Assembly (NCBI RefSeq): GCF_027409185.1
Contig: NC_084463.1
Coordinates: forward strand, 163,347,869 to 163,411,868
Source: Cynocephalus volans
Taxonomy: Eukaryota > Chordata > Mammalia > Dermoptera > Cynocephalidae
Direction: 5' to 3'
DNA: 64,000 nt
The notes under the pieces were generated by a model. That model was not told the origin of the DNA. It worked only from the letters and a program-made list of their open reading frames with translations, and did no database searches. The position numbers were made by a program, and so were the translations under genes. This document shows positions 36,163 through 46,850 of this stretch, one piece after another (the stretch's first letter is position 1; the number at the start of each line of letters is the position of its first letter).

Positions 36163-39100
36163 GTAAGTGCTGGACGGGGGTAGACGCCCCCGCAAAGCCG
36201 TGTCCCCTCGGGCGAGGAGGGGCAGCGGCGCCCGAGCCCCCGAGTGCAGGGGAGGCTCATTCCGGAGACCGGGCGCGCGGGCTCCCGCGGCGGGGACACT
36301 CCTGCGGCGTCCCCAAAGGCTGGGCCCAGCGCGAGGGGCTCCCTAGGCGTCCCTCGGGTCCCTCCCGCGCCGGCTGCTCCCGCTGCAGCCGGGGCCACGT
36401 GCAGCGGGGACGGCGGCTCCCCGGGCAGGGCAGGAATGCGCAGGGCGCATGTCACTCGTCTGCGGCGGACGACGGTGTGGACAAGTGCTCTTAGCGGCAT
36501 TTAAGAGCAAGTGAGGGCCCTGAGTTGGTGGTCTCCGGCTCTAGAGGGAGACACTCGGTAGAGCAAACAGTACCGTTTCATGTCAAGTGTAGCTCGTTTG
36601 GGGGAAATCTGAAACTTCTTGAGGCCCCGCGTCATTCTAATGCCCATGTCGTGCCTGCAAAGCCTGGGGCACTGCATTTACTGTGGGCGTCATGCCTGCA
36701 AAGCCTGGGGCACTGCATTTACTGTGGGCGTCATGCCTGCAAAGCCTGGGGCACTGCATTTACTGTGGGCGTCATGCCTGCAAAGCCTGGGGCACTGCAT
36801 TTACTGTGGGCGTCATGCCTGCAAAGCCTGGGGCACTGCATTTACTGTGGGCGTCATGCCTGCAAAGCCTGGGGCACTGCATTTACTGTGGGCGTCATGC
36901 CTGCAAAGCCTGGGGCATTGCATTTACTGTGGGCTCCGGCACCCCCCTTCCTTCCGTTTCAGGCGAAGGAGAAGAGAGGCTGGACCCTGAACAGCGCCGG
37001 CTACCTCCTCGGCCCATGTAAGTGGCCCAAGTGCAGGCCTCCGAGGCTGGCTGCGGCCGTCCCCCCTCATCGTGCCCTTTGCGAAATATGTGGTACTTTC
37101 ATATTCCAGGCTTGGGCAGATGTGGGGAAGTGGGGAGGGGGCGCACACTTCCATGAGACTCTGAGGCGGGGCGGGTTGCCATGGAGGTTAACCAGCTTTC
37201 AATTTAAATATCTGTCCTGTCCCTAGGTGGCCCCCCTCCCACTCCCTGAAAGGCAGCCCCAGACCCCCAGGAATCCTCCCTCTCCCCCTGCTCTGCATCC
37301 TCCTTTCACTCACAGCAGATGAGCTCATTCCTGGGGGGCTCCTGACCCCATCTGTGTCCCCAGCCTTGGGATGCCTGCTCCCTCCTGAACCTCCTGTCCT
37401 CGCCTGGAGCTGGGCAGGCCCTCTGAGAGCCTCCTGCCAGGCCTCCCCTAAACTCCATTTCTGAGGCTGCCTCTGCCCCTCTGAAATCTCTCCTGGGGAC
37501 ACCAGGGACCTCTGCATTGCCAGTCTTGACTGCTCTGCACATTTGACCCAAGCACCCAACCCTTCCAGAAGCTTCTCCTGCCCCTGGCCATCCCGCCCTG
37601 CACCTTGATGGGATCCATACCCTGGGCTTTGCTCAAGTTTTCCCGGGCTTTCCTGTGCTGCAGTCCTTGAAGGTAGAAGCTCCTTGGAGCCCTGTTCTGG
37701 GTCCTCTCTCCGGGCCCCCAGCCTCCCTAGACCCTTTTATCCATGCTGCGGGTCCAAAGCACCAGGACCGCAAGTCCTACCTCCATCCCACATTTCTCTG
37801 AACTCCACACGGGAACTGCCAAGTAACCTGAAGGTGGCCCACACACGCTCACCTCAAAACTAAATTTAGATTGGTCCCTTCCTACTCAGACCTGTCCTCT
37901 CTCCGTTTCGGCCTTGTCCCATTGTCATCATCGAGATCCCTGCGGCCCAGCTCAGGGCCTTGCACTAATGTGAGCCCACGCCCTAAATGGGGCACTGTGG
38001 GCTGCATAGGTGGGTGCCGGCGCTCGCCCACCCTGCCCCCAGGCTGCTTCCTGCACAGTCTGGGTCTGACGCCTTCAGATTGGATTATTCTAAAGGAGGG
38101 AAGGGGGGGGGAGACCTTAGCTCCCTCCTCTAATTCATTTATTCCAACCCATTACCTATTAGTGGCTTTAAATTAGCAGGCGTGTCACATTTGAGACAGC
38201 CGTCCACCTTAAAAAATCTTCCCCATTTACTGCCTTCGGCCACCACGAGAGGAGGCCCGCAGAGCACACTCCCTTGCACGGTGTAAGTCCAGATGTCCTC
38301 ATGCGGCACGCGTGGCCACCGGATCACTCGGAGGATCCCTGAGAGTCACGTTTTGAGAAGCACAGGCCTAGCAGTGACGCAGACTGCACGGGGCCATGTG
38401 CCGGGCTGACTGGGCAGTCTACTGGGAAGTCAAATGACTGCCGCTGAGTGGCTCGACCTGCCAGTTGAGCAGGCTGGTTCAAAGGTGCACATGTTCCTCG
38501 ACCCTTGGCAACCTGAGTTCTGTCCTCAGAGGGCACCAGAAGAAAGGAGGAACTCCACAAAAATACTCCTCCTTTCTTCTTGATCTTCTTGATAAATGTA
38601 TTTTCAATATTTCAAAGATTTTGAATCCTGAATTAGAAAACAAACTTGTTTTCGCTGTCGCATTTATATCTCTGTCAAGTTGGATCACCAGAAGCTGCAT
38701 GCGTAGACTAGCTGTTCCTCAGAATACTTTACAACTTAATAGCGTGCCCTTGACTTCTGCTGTCGGCTCAGAACACGGCAACAGAAAGACCGTGTTGGCA
38801 ACAGCTGCTGCCGGACACGGTTCGCGTGTGACTGTGCGCAGCGGCGCGTCTGAAACATCGGGTTACTTATCCTTTCTCTGTAATTTAGTGCCGAGAACTC
38901 TGTCTCTGGAAAAATGGATTAATTTGCCTTTGTCTAGCCTTGTAGATGACACAGTCCACCCGGGCTAAGTAGCCAGAAACCCTGCGCATGCTTGCCCTTG
39001 ACCTTTTCCCCTCTTCTGCTTGATCTCCCCAATAGCCCCCAATCCAGCCCCTCCTCTCCACCCCACGCCTCTTGGTTTAGAGCCCTCCTCTGTTTCTTCC

Positions 39101-41540
39101 TGGACTCCTGCAGTCACTGTTCCCCACTCTCACAGCACCCAGCACGCGCACGCGCACACGCACACACACGCGCGCACGCACACATGCGCGCGCACACTCC
39201 CTCCTTCCCTTCCCCTCCCTTCTCTCCACTTTCTTGTCTCTCTCTCCCCTCCTGGCTCCAACCCATCTCCCACGCAGCTGCCGGAGGGGTCTTTGAAAAT
39301 AAAAATCTAACGATGTCACAATTTGAAATTCTTCAGTGGCCCCTTGTTTTCAGGGACACTGTCATCTGCCTGGGAGGCACCCGGCTGGGAGGCCAGCCCC
39401 TCTGGGACGCAGTGCTTCCCTGGCTTCCCCAGGCATTCCCAGGCCTGTCTTCTCGGCTGGAGTGACCTGTCTCCCTTTCTTACTCTCTTTCTTACCTGGG
39501 CCATAGTCCCAGCACCTGTGTGACAACTGTGCACATTGTCACATGTCCCTGTGGCTCTGGCACGTGCAGCCACGTCCTCACTGCCCTGGGATAATTGTCT
39601 TCCCCCTGCTGTGGCTTCAGCTTTATTTTTACAGTCCTGTGTGTGTGTTTTGGTTATAAGCAGCCATATGTCCTTTGGGAGTGGGGGTGTCAGTTCCATT
39701 ACGTAGTAACACCCAGATGCTTTCCTCTTGGACCTGCATGCAGATGCCATTGACAACCACAGATCGTTTCACGACAAGCATGGCCTCACTGGCAAGCGGG
39801 AACTCCAGCCTGCGGAAGAATCGAAGCCAGGTGAGAGGATTTGAATCTCCGGGCTCCAAGTCCCTTCACTCGCTACTATCCCCCAGGTGCACACAGGGGC
39901 AGTAGTGGGTGTCAGGGCACCTGCCTACCTACAGCTGCAGCCCAAGCTCGGCCTGGCCGTGACTTAACAAGACAATGCAGCTTCACTGCACCTGCCAGCA
40001 GCCAGAAACAGAACGAGCAAAATCTGAGTAAGGTCACAGGGCAGCGCAGAGACACATGGCGCCCTTCCAGACGAGAAAGCTGACCAGGCACGGCGGCCTC
40101 CAGAAGACAGATCCCTCGCACTGCATTGAGCAAGGCCCTCCAGAGGCACAGTGATGCCCTCAGGCTGTTGGGGTCAGTTCTCTGACCTCGCAGTGCCAGG
40201 CTCCTCCATAGAATGGCCGATGTCATGAGATGCACAAGTACCCATTGAGGCAAGTTGTCAGCATTGATCTTTTATGTTTTCTAGGAAGCTTTGACAGATC
40301 AATGCCTGAGAGCAATGTCATGCGCACAATCATCGAGTTTCTGACTTTCTTGCATCTCAAAGGTACGTGAAATATTACCAATTTAAAATTCCATCTCTTA
40401 GGACACTGGACACATAAAAAGTCTATCAAGAAAGGATTCCATAGAATTCCACTGGGACCAACATTGCTACCAGGGAGAGAGTAGTCCATAGGGTACAATT
40501 CACTCTACTGGACCCAAATTTATTGACGTGGTGGCAACTGCTATACCGTTTAGGGCATTGGTATACTACAAGCCAGGTTCTTTGTAAGCCATGTTAAACC
40601 ACAGTTTGAAAGCACGGTAAGTTAATAGGAGCCCATACTCAGAGAGCGATTTTTCTTTTTTTTTCTGTGGCTGGCCAGTGTGGGGATCTAAACCCTTGAC
40701 CTTGGTGTTATCAGCACCTCACTCTAACCAAGTGAGCTAACTGGCCAGCCCAGATTGGGATTTTTCTTTATGCATCCATCCTGCCAGGCAGGCTGCCTTT
40801 AAATCTAGCTGGAAAGGCTCTCCATCCTGGCATCTAGTGTCTTCTGCAGATACAGTAGACTAGGAGGTCTCCCCATGGCATCTCCATGCATGTGCTTGTC
40901 ATTCATTCAGTGATGAGAGTCTGGCCTTTAATGAGATTGTCACACAGGTCAAAACTGCTGCGGTAGGAGGAGCCAGGAAAGAGGCACCAGCGCTCTGAGA
41001 GTTAACAACTGGGAGGCCGCGATTTTTCCTGCAAGGGGCAGCTCAGCTTCCCAGGGTTTTTCAATTATTTTATTATTTTTTTATTTTTAATATTGTGACA
41101 TGGAGATTCTTTCATTAGGAGATACCAATTTTCATTACTCAAACAGGGATTACACTTTTTTAAAACATGAATTTAAAAAGTCTTGACAGTGTCGGACGCA
41201 TAATCAGTACAGGAGTTAAATCAGTAAAAGGTGAGGGCTGGCCGGTTACTCAGTTGGTTAGAGCAAAGCCTTGTCACACTAAGGTCAAGGGATCGGTTCC
41301 CTGTACCCATCAGCCACCAAAACAAAATCACTGAAAGGTGAGAGACACAGAACATGGTGGAAGGAGCACGTTCACAGTCCGATGGCATATGTGGTGACAG
41401 TGACTCTCTCTTGCATGCCCTTTCATTCAGTGGCTGCTGCTTACGTGTGGTCTCCCTTCACAGAGGCGGGGGCCCTGGGTCGCCTGCCGGGTCTCCCCTC
41501 GGCAGCTGCGGTGTCACAGGAAGACCTGGAACAGTCCTGA
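36082..41540 (+). CDS. GAL: Preprogalanin (galanin and GMAP prepropeptide), five coding exons
   Basis: Neuropeptide precursor of the secretory pathway. Galanin acts on the G-protein-coupled receptors GALR1-3. Coding exons are 36082-36162, 36963-37017, 39744-39830, 40285-40362 and 41464-41540, all with GT/AG borders and consistent phase, giving 378 nt or 125 residues plus stop (human is 123). Residues 1 to about 20 are a Leu/Ala-rich signal peptide ([17 protein letters not shown]). A short propeptide ends in AKEKR (dibasic KR cleavage). Residues 33-61 are galanin, starting [17 protein letters not shown] at 62-64 gives amidation and cleavage. Residues 65-125 are galanin message-associated peptide with the conserved [16 protein letters not shown] stretch. 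Gly after residue 29 predicts a 29-residue amidated peptide ending in Thr, as in rat, unlike the 30-residue non-amidated human form. The oddity is Tyr at mature position 14 where His is usual. The start ATG sits at the first base of exon 2, as in other mammalian GAL genes. Confidence 0.97.
36648..36934 (+). repeat. 41-bp minisatellite, seven exact-length units, in GAL intron 2
   Basis: Seven head-to-tail units of 41 bp fill exactly 287 bases. Units begin at 36648, 36689, 36730, 36771, 36812, 36853 and 36894. The first unit differs by GTCGTG for GTCATG and the last by CATTG for CACTG. The others look identical. The array ends 28 bases before exon 3. Such homogeneity implies recent expansion and probable length polymorphism. 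Each unit contains TTTACTG, a match to the mammalian branch-point pattern. Confidence 0.97.
36963..37017 (+). CDS. GAL: GAL exon 3: propeptide end and galanin residues 1-13
   Basis: The acceptor TTTCCGTTTCAG ends at 36962. The exon encodes AKEKR then [13 protein letters not shown], the invariant receptor-binding N terminus of galanin. It ends with one base, T, of a split codon before the donor GTAAGT. In most mammals that base should be C (His). Here T joins AT of exon 4 to give Tyr. Confidence 0.96.
37018..39743 (+). other. GAL: GAL intron 3 with an AT-rich, repeat-free stretch
   Basis: The intron begins GTAAGT and ends TGCAG. It holds pyrimidine-rich unique sequence (37.2-38.5 kb), an AT-rich island free of recognisable repeats at about 38540-38970, and a CA/CG alternating tract at about 39140-39195. 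The island is a candidate intronic regulatory element only by appearance. Confidence 0.5.
39138..39195. repeat. Alternating CA/CG purine-pyrimidine tract
   Basis: Alternating CACGCGCACACGCACACA-type sequence in GAL intron 3, prone to Z-DNA and length variation. Confidence 0.85.
39744..39830 (+). CDS. GAL: GAL exon 4: galanin residues 14-29, GKR and start of GMAP
   Basis: The acceptor CATGCAG ends at 39743. The reading is AT of the split codon, then [18 protein letters not shown] and [10 protein letters not shown], ending on one base before the donor GTGAGA. Compared with rat galanin the mature peptide differs at positions 14 (Tyr) and 23 (His). Confidence 0.95.
40285..40362 (+). CDS. GAL: GAL exon 5: core of GMAP
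   Basis: The acceptor TTTTCTAG ends at 40284. It encodes [19 protein letters not shown] followed by LTFLHLK, the best conserved part of GMAP, and ends with one base before the donor GTACGT. Confidence 0.95.
40651..40752 (-). mobile_element. tRNA-Ile-derived SINE in GAL intron 5 (minus orientation)
   Basis: It starts with a T-rich tract (the A tail in reverse) and ends AGCTAACTGGCCAGCC, the reverse of the tRNA-Ile A-box start GGCTGGCCAGTTAGCT. ATTTTTCTT-like sequence flanks both sides, suggesting a target-site duplication. Confidence 0.85.
41236..41327 (+). mobile_element. tRNA-Ile-derived SINE in GAL intron 5 (plus orientation)
   Basis: It begins GGCTGGCCGGTTACTCAG, carries the A-box motif TTGGTTAGAGC and a B-box-like GGTCAAGGGATCGGTTCC, and ends in an A-rich tail. 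It is flanked by an imperfect 15-bp duplication (TCAGTAAAAGGTGAG at 41221 and TCACTGAAAGGTGAG at 41328). Confidence 0.88.
41464..41540 (+). CDS. GAL: GAL exon 6: C terminus of GMAP and stop
   Basis: The acceptor CCCTTCACAG ends at 41463. It encodes [16 protein letters not shown] then VSQEDLEQS and a TGA at 41538-41540. The C-terminal tail diverges from human (which ends SEDIERS) but keeps the acidic ending. Confidence 0.93.
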
Positions 41541-41735
41541 GAGGAGGCGCTCCCAGGCATGTTCGTCTGTGCTTGTAATTTAAAGTCAGATTTGAAGATG
41601 ACGAATAATCTTAGGCCAGTTTATACAGAATAAACCCTTCCTGTTCTCTTCTTTGATGCTGTGTTGCTGTAATTTAAGACTTTTGGGTAATTATTTTATT
41701 GAGTGGCAAAATAAAAACTAGCATGCACTTGGAGC
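41541..41735 (+). terminator. GAL: GAL 3'UTR with two AATAAA polyadenylation signals
   Basis: AATAAA occurs at 41629-41634 (inside CAGAATAAACCC) and again at about 41710 (AAAATAAAAAC). The first gives a 3'UTR of about 110 bases and the second about 190. Both lie in a non-repetitive, conserved-looking AT-rich tail. Which signal is used cannot be told from sequence. Confidence 0.7.
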
Positions 41736-44165
41736 CGTCTCGTTCTTCCACCTTCTATGTCATCACCACGCCACCAGAGTGTTTTAGATAAGGCCTGGTA
41801 ATAGTCATGTGTACTAGATATACATTCTAACCCCCAATTCTACCATCAATAGTGTCTGAGACACCTCCTCTTATCACGTGTCCAGGGAACATAAAGTCAC
41901 ATAATTATGAGGGTAAATCTGTTACTGAGACAGACAAAGGCCCAAGACAGACAAAGGCCCGGCCGTCCCAGAGCTGACGTTTTAGGGAGATGGGAATGGA
42001 AGAGTCTGCAGCAGCCATAAACTCGGTGGATGAGGGACTTCTCTGGTTCTTGTGAGGGTGCTGAGAGGAAAGAAGTAGCCAGCAGGGTGGGGGCCAGGAG
42101 TGAGGTGGGGACAGATGGGGGCCAGGGCGGAAAGGTGAGTACACTCTGAAGGACTTTACAGACCAGGACGTGCGTGCTTAAGAGAATGCTGAGTGCAGGC
42201 AAGCACGTGGGAACGGCTCTCCTAAAATGACAGTCGGGGTCTTTAGAACAGCAATCAAAACATCATACCAGAAGATCCAAAAGAAGTCAAGTGAGAGGAA
42301 GCGCCAGGCACTTTCTGTTGAACTGAAGATGACAGGCAGGGCTTCTTGTATTTGCCAGGGTAGATCGTGAGCAGCACATGGGAGGGGTCTCTGCAGAGCT
42401 TCTCCCCACTGGCAGTGGGACGTAGCACCCAGCACTGGCCGTCACCCTTGGCTGCACAGTAACATCCTCTGGAGTGGGTTGGGGGTGTACAGAGCCCGAG
42501 GCCCAGGTGGCCCACTGACCACTGCATTCAGAATGTGGGGGCTGCCAGGCATGGGAGTGAGTCGCTGCCTAAGACCAGCTTCGAGGGACATGTAGCCCTT
42601 GTTTCCCTCTCCCTGCTTGGCCATACCTGCTGGTGCCAAGCACATCTGCCTTCCTTCCATCTGGCCATTCCCGGGCTCTTCCCCGTCTTCCACGCTCCAT
42701 GCTTGAGTGTCTTGTCCACTCCTGTAGCCTCAAGTCTTCTGCCCTTCAGACTCAGGTGTCCACTCCCAGCTCGGGGTGCAGTGACAGGACCCACTTGGTG
42801 GTCTAAAGACCTGGGTCCACTCTTCACTCTCTGTTCCCCCCCAAGAGTACCTAAGTCGGGAGGCCTGCGTGGGCCAGAACTGTGTTCCTAACAAGTTCTC
42901 CAGGGACTCCAGCCCTCAGCCTGTCCTGCCTGGTCTCCCTCCAGCCTTGCCCTGCTCCCATCCAGTGGTCGTGGACACCCCATCCCTGCCCCGCAGGCTC
43001 CTGCTCTCGGTCCTCCAGACTACCACCAGCTGCAGCTGTGGGCCCAGCCTTGCTCACCTGAGGCAGGTTTCCCTCCCAGTGCCTGGGAGACTCCTGCACA
43101 TCCATCCCACAGGCTTCCACTCCGGGGTCACCTTGTCCGGGATGCCTTTCCCGCCCCTGCCCCCAGGGTGTGTGCAGCCACTCTGATCAGAATGCTGGTC
43201 TCTCTAATTCTGTCTGCAGACTCGTGTTTCCTCACTGCGCTGTGACTCCCGGCGTGAGCACAAGGGGAGGTGTTAGACTGTCTGAGCTCTGGGTCCCAGA
43301 GTGGCCCCTGGCACGCGGGAGTTTTGTGAGTGGCCCTCGTGAACTGCCAAAGCCACCCACCACTGTCTCGGGGCTCCCCCCACTCGGCCATCTACCTCCT
43401 TCTCCAAACCTTCTTCCTGTTAGGAATGAATGGAGTGAGGGAGGCAGTGGCAGCAGGAGGAGAGGCTTCGAAGGGACAGGAGGGACAGGAGGTGCTTGTG
43501 GCACCATTTGCCGGCCCACAAAGCAATGGACGAGGTGACAGCCCTCACAGAAGGAGCCTTCATCACCTCCCAGAGAGAGCGAGGTCGGAGCTGTCTCAGC
43601 CACACTGCACAAATGTGTTGCTCACAGCAGCAGTATGTTCAAGGAAAAAGTGTCGCCAGCCACCAAAGGAAGTGAGAAATTATGGCCGACCTGAGAGCCA
43701 CCGAGACATGTAGTTGAGAGGTGGGAAAGTGTCCGGGCTGCTCCCCTGGAGGGGGTGGCCATCTCTGTCACAAGCACTGATCAGGACTAGAGCCGTCCAC
43801 TTCCCGCTCACTCCATCTCCAACCAAGGGCAGAAGCCAGGGTGCTGCTGCCGGCGGCACTTGGCCTGGCTGGGGCGGGTGAGCGAATGGACCGGTCTGAG
43901 GAAGAGTTTCAGGAGGTCGTTGGAGGAAGGAGCAAAAGTGCTGTTTAGGAGGAGGGAAGGAGGGTGCTGGGAGGCTAAGGGAACCTGAACACAGTCTCAG
44001 GAAGATGTAAAGGATCGTAGCTGATCATTTTCCAACACGTAGTCCCTGAAACGTTTGCTTTTATATTACAAGGCAAAAAAGGGATTCTAGCAGGACATTT
44101 TGAAGTCTGAATTTTACCCTATTTTATCCGTGATAAAAAGTAGGAAGGATCTAGAAACCAGAAAG
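41736..44165. other. Intergenic sequence between GAL and TESMIN
   Basis: No gene recognised. Unique GC-moderate sequence. Confidence 0.5.
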
Positions 44166-44169
44166 CTCA

Positions 44170-46740
44170 ACAATCTCCAATCCAACTTAAAAAAAGATTT
44201 TTAAAACTGATCACTGATTTCTGCTTCCAGGAAGATGGAGCAGATGTAGACAAGACTTCTTGAGGCCGTAACAGGGTGGCCCAAACTCCCCACCAGGGCA
44301 AAGTCCCAGTGTGCCAAGTAGGGAGCCAGGACTTCATCCTCACGTGGGCAGTAACAAGACCTCCACCACAGTGTCAGCAAGGACCAGCTGGGAGCCTGGA
44401 CTTCCATGCCCCCCACAGTAACAGGCATGCCTCCCTCTCCCCACTGGGGTGATGTCAGAGGAAGACTGGTAGGGAGTCAACGCTTTTACCACCACCCAGT
44501 GGTGACAAGGCCACCCCTTCCCCTGTGGTATCAGTGGAGGCCATGGGAAGGGGGACAGTAATGGGGTACTCCTACCCCTCCTAGCAAGGGAGGTATCAGT
44601 AGAGGCCTAGTGGGGAGCCAGAACTCCCACCCCTGTCCAGCAGTAATGAGCGGCACCCCTAGTGTCAACGAATGCTGAGTGGAGAACCTGGACTTCTATC
44701 CCCACCTGGCAGTAATGAGGTGGCACCCCCAACTTTCCCCTGCCAGAGCAGTGTCATCATACTGGCGAGATACTGAACGATTCCGCTAAGATCAGGAACA
44801 AGGCAAGGGTGTCCGCTCTCACTACTGATATTCAATATAATGCTACAAGTTCTAGGAGTGCCATAAAGCAAGAAAAAAAAAAAAAAAGAAAGAAAAGTCA
44901 CATATATAATAAAAGGAAGGGAAAAAAGTCTCTATCTACAGATGACAACGTTATCTAAGTAAAAATCCCAAGGAATCTAAAAAAACTTTTTTTAAACTAC
45001 TGAACTAACAAATGAGTTCAGCAAGGTTATAGGATACAAGAAAAATCATACAAAATTCAGTTGTATTTCTATGCAGTAGTAATGTACACATGGACACCAA
45101 AGGGAAAAATACCATGTACAGTGGCTGAAAAACAAAACACAGTCATCCTTCAGTATCCATGAGGGTTAGTTCCAGGCAAACTGCAAGGATGCTCAAGTCC
45201 CTTTATATAAAATGTTGTAGAATTTGCATAGAACCTAGACACAATCCCCTGTATACTTTAAATCATCTCTACATTGCTTATAATTCCTAATATAATGTAA
45301 ATGCTATGTAAATAGTTGTTATACTGCATTGTTTAGAAAATAATGGCAAAAAAAGTCTGTACATGTTCAGTACAGATGCAATCATCCATTTGTCCCCCCC
45401 AAATTTTCGATCTGCAATTGGTTGGATATCAGATGCAAAAATCCATGGATGTGAAAGGCTGACTGTACTTAAGTCTAACTATAACAAAACACGTTATCAT
45501 CATATACTGAAAAATACACAACGCTGATGAGAGAAACCAAAGATCTAACTAAAGTGGAGACATGTCATGTTCATAGACTGAAAGACTCAACACAGTAAAG
45601 ATGTCATTTCTCTCCAAATTGATGTACAGGTTTAACACAATTCCTATCAAATCCCAGCAAGATTTTCTGAAGAAATAGATAAGTTTACTCTAAAATTTAT
45701 ATGGAAAGGCAAAAGAACTAGAATAAAGTGATTTCAAAAAAGAGAAAGAAAGTAGAAAGAGTTTACCTGATTCCAAAACTCATACAGCTGCAGTAAGCAA
45801 GACTGTGGTTCTGGTGACAAGACAGACATAGATCAATAGAATACAGCAGAGAACCCAGAAAGAGACCCATGCAAACATGCCTAATTGACTTTTTGACGGT
45901 GGTGCAAAGGAAATCAATAAAGAGAGGACAGGGTTTTTAATAAATGTTGCTGAAGCAACTGGGCATCTACGTGCAAAAAATAGAATAAAATAAAATAAAA
46001 AGATTTTTGACCTAAGTCTCACACTTTACTTTAAAAATTAACTCAAAATAGATCACAGGCTTCAATATATAATTTAAAACTATAAACTTTTAGAAAATGA
46101 CATAAGAGAAAATCTTCAGGTTCACAAAAGCATGACCCATAAAAGGAAAAATTGATAAATTAGACCTCATAAAAATTAAAGACTTTTGCTCTACAAAAGA
46201 GCCTGTTAAGAAGATGAAAAGACAAGCTACAGACTGGGAGAAGGTATTAGCAAGCCAGAAATCCCCTAAAGGGATAAGCATCTAACTCATATAAAGAGCT
46301 CTCAAAACTCAACATTAAAGAAAAAAAGTGAAAACCAAAAAGTCCAATTAAAAATGGGCAAAATACACGAACAGACACTTCACTGAAGAGGATATACAAA
46401 TGGAAAATAAGCACATGAAAATATGCTCAGCACCATCAGTCATTAGGGGAATGAAAATTAAAACGACAATTAGATATTACCAAACACCTATCGGAATGGC
46501 TACAATAAACAACTGTGACAACCCCAAATACTAGCAAAGACGGAGAAGGCATGACTCATGTACTGCTGGTAGGACTGTGAAACGGCACAGCACTCTGGAA
46601 AACAGTTCGGTAGTTTCTTTTAAAACTAAATATGCAAATACCACACAACCCAGCAATTGAACCCCTGGGCATTCATCACAGAAAAACAAAAACTTATCTT
46701 TACACAAAACCCCCTACACAAATGTTCCTAGTAACTTTAT
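44170..46740 (+). mobile_element. Old L1 (plus): 5'UTR repeats joined directly to ORF2 3' half
   Basis: 44270-44755 is a G/C-rich L1 5'UTR made of about seven degenerate 70-80-bp units (GGGAGCCAGGACTTC, CAGTAATGAGGTGGCACCCC). At about 44750 it passes to ORF2 reverse-transcriptase sequence (ACAAGGCAAGGGTGTCCGCT), with ORF1 and the ORF2 start missing. ORF2 runs to the 3' end near 46740 with many stops. A Tigger-type element interrupts it (45140-45465). Confidence 0.85.
45140..45465. mobile_element. Tigger/MER2-type Tc1-mariner relic nested in L1
   Basis: It begins CAGTCATCCTTCAGTATCCA and ends GTGAAAGGCTGACTG, imperfect inverted ends, with TA following. The interior has TATACTTTAAATCATCTCTA and GTCTGTACATGTTCAGTACA, typical of MER2-like elements. 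Non-coding. Confidence 0.88.
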
Positions 46741-46744
46741 TCAT

Positions 46745-46850
46745 TGCTGTGGGTCAAACGTGTCCCCTAAAAGTTTATGTACTGGAAACTTAATCTCCAC
46801 TGTGACAGGGTTAGCGGGTGGGAAATCCAATTATGGCTCCCTGCTTACTG
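46745..46850 (+). mobile_element. ERVL-MaLR-type LTR fragment
   Basis: GCTGTGGGTCAAACGTGTCC then TTAATCTCCACTGTGACAGG resembles the start of the LTR at 1079. It is truncated after about 100 bases. Confidence 0.6.

Larger units (their letters stand above)
35460..36480. promoter_or_regulatory. GAL: CpG island over the GAL promoter, exon 1 and exon 2
   Basis: Very high G+C with dense CpG, in contrast with flanking sequence where CpG is scarce. It begins just after 35460 and fades by about 36480. It explains the long open frames on the - strand (up to 483 codons), which are absence-of-stop artefacts of GC-rich sequence. Confidence 0.85.

Noticed and set aside
35049-36500. 483-codon open frame on the - strand over the GAL promoter
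   Set aside because: It lies in the CpG island, is rich in Arg/Gly/Pro/Ala, overlaps GAL exons 1-2 in antisense and has no recognisable domain. Stops are rare simply because the DNA is GC-rich.
36619-37021. Repetitive proteins with Cys and Trp encoded by the 41-bp array
   Set aside because: The three forward frames give the same repeated peptide because the unit length is not a multiple of three. No evidence of translation.
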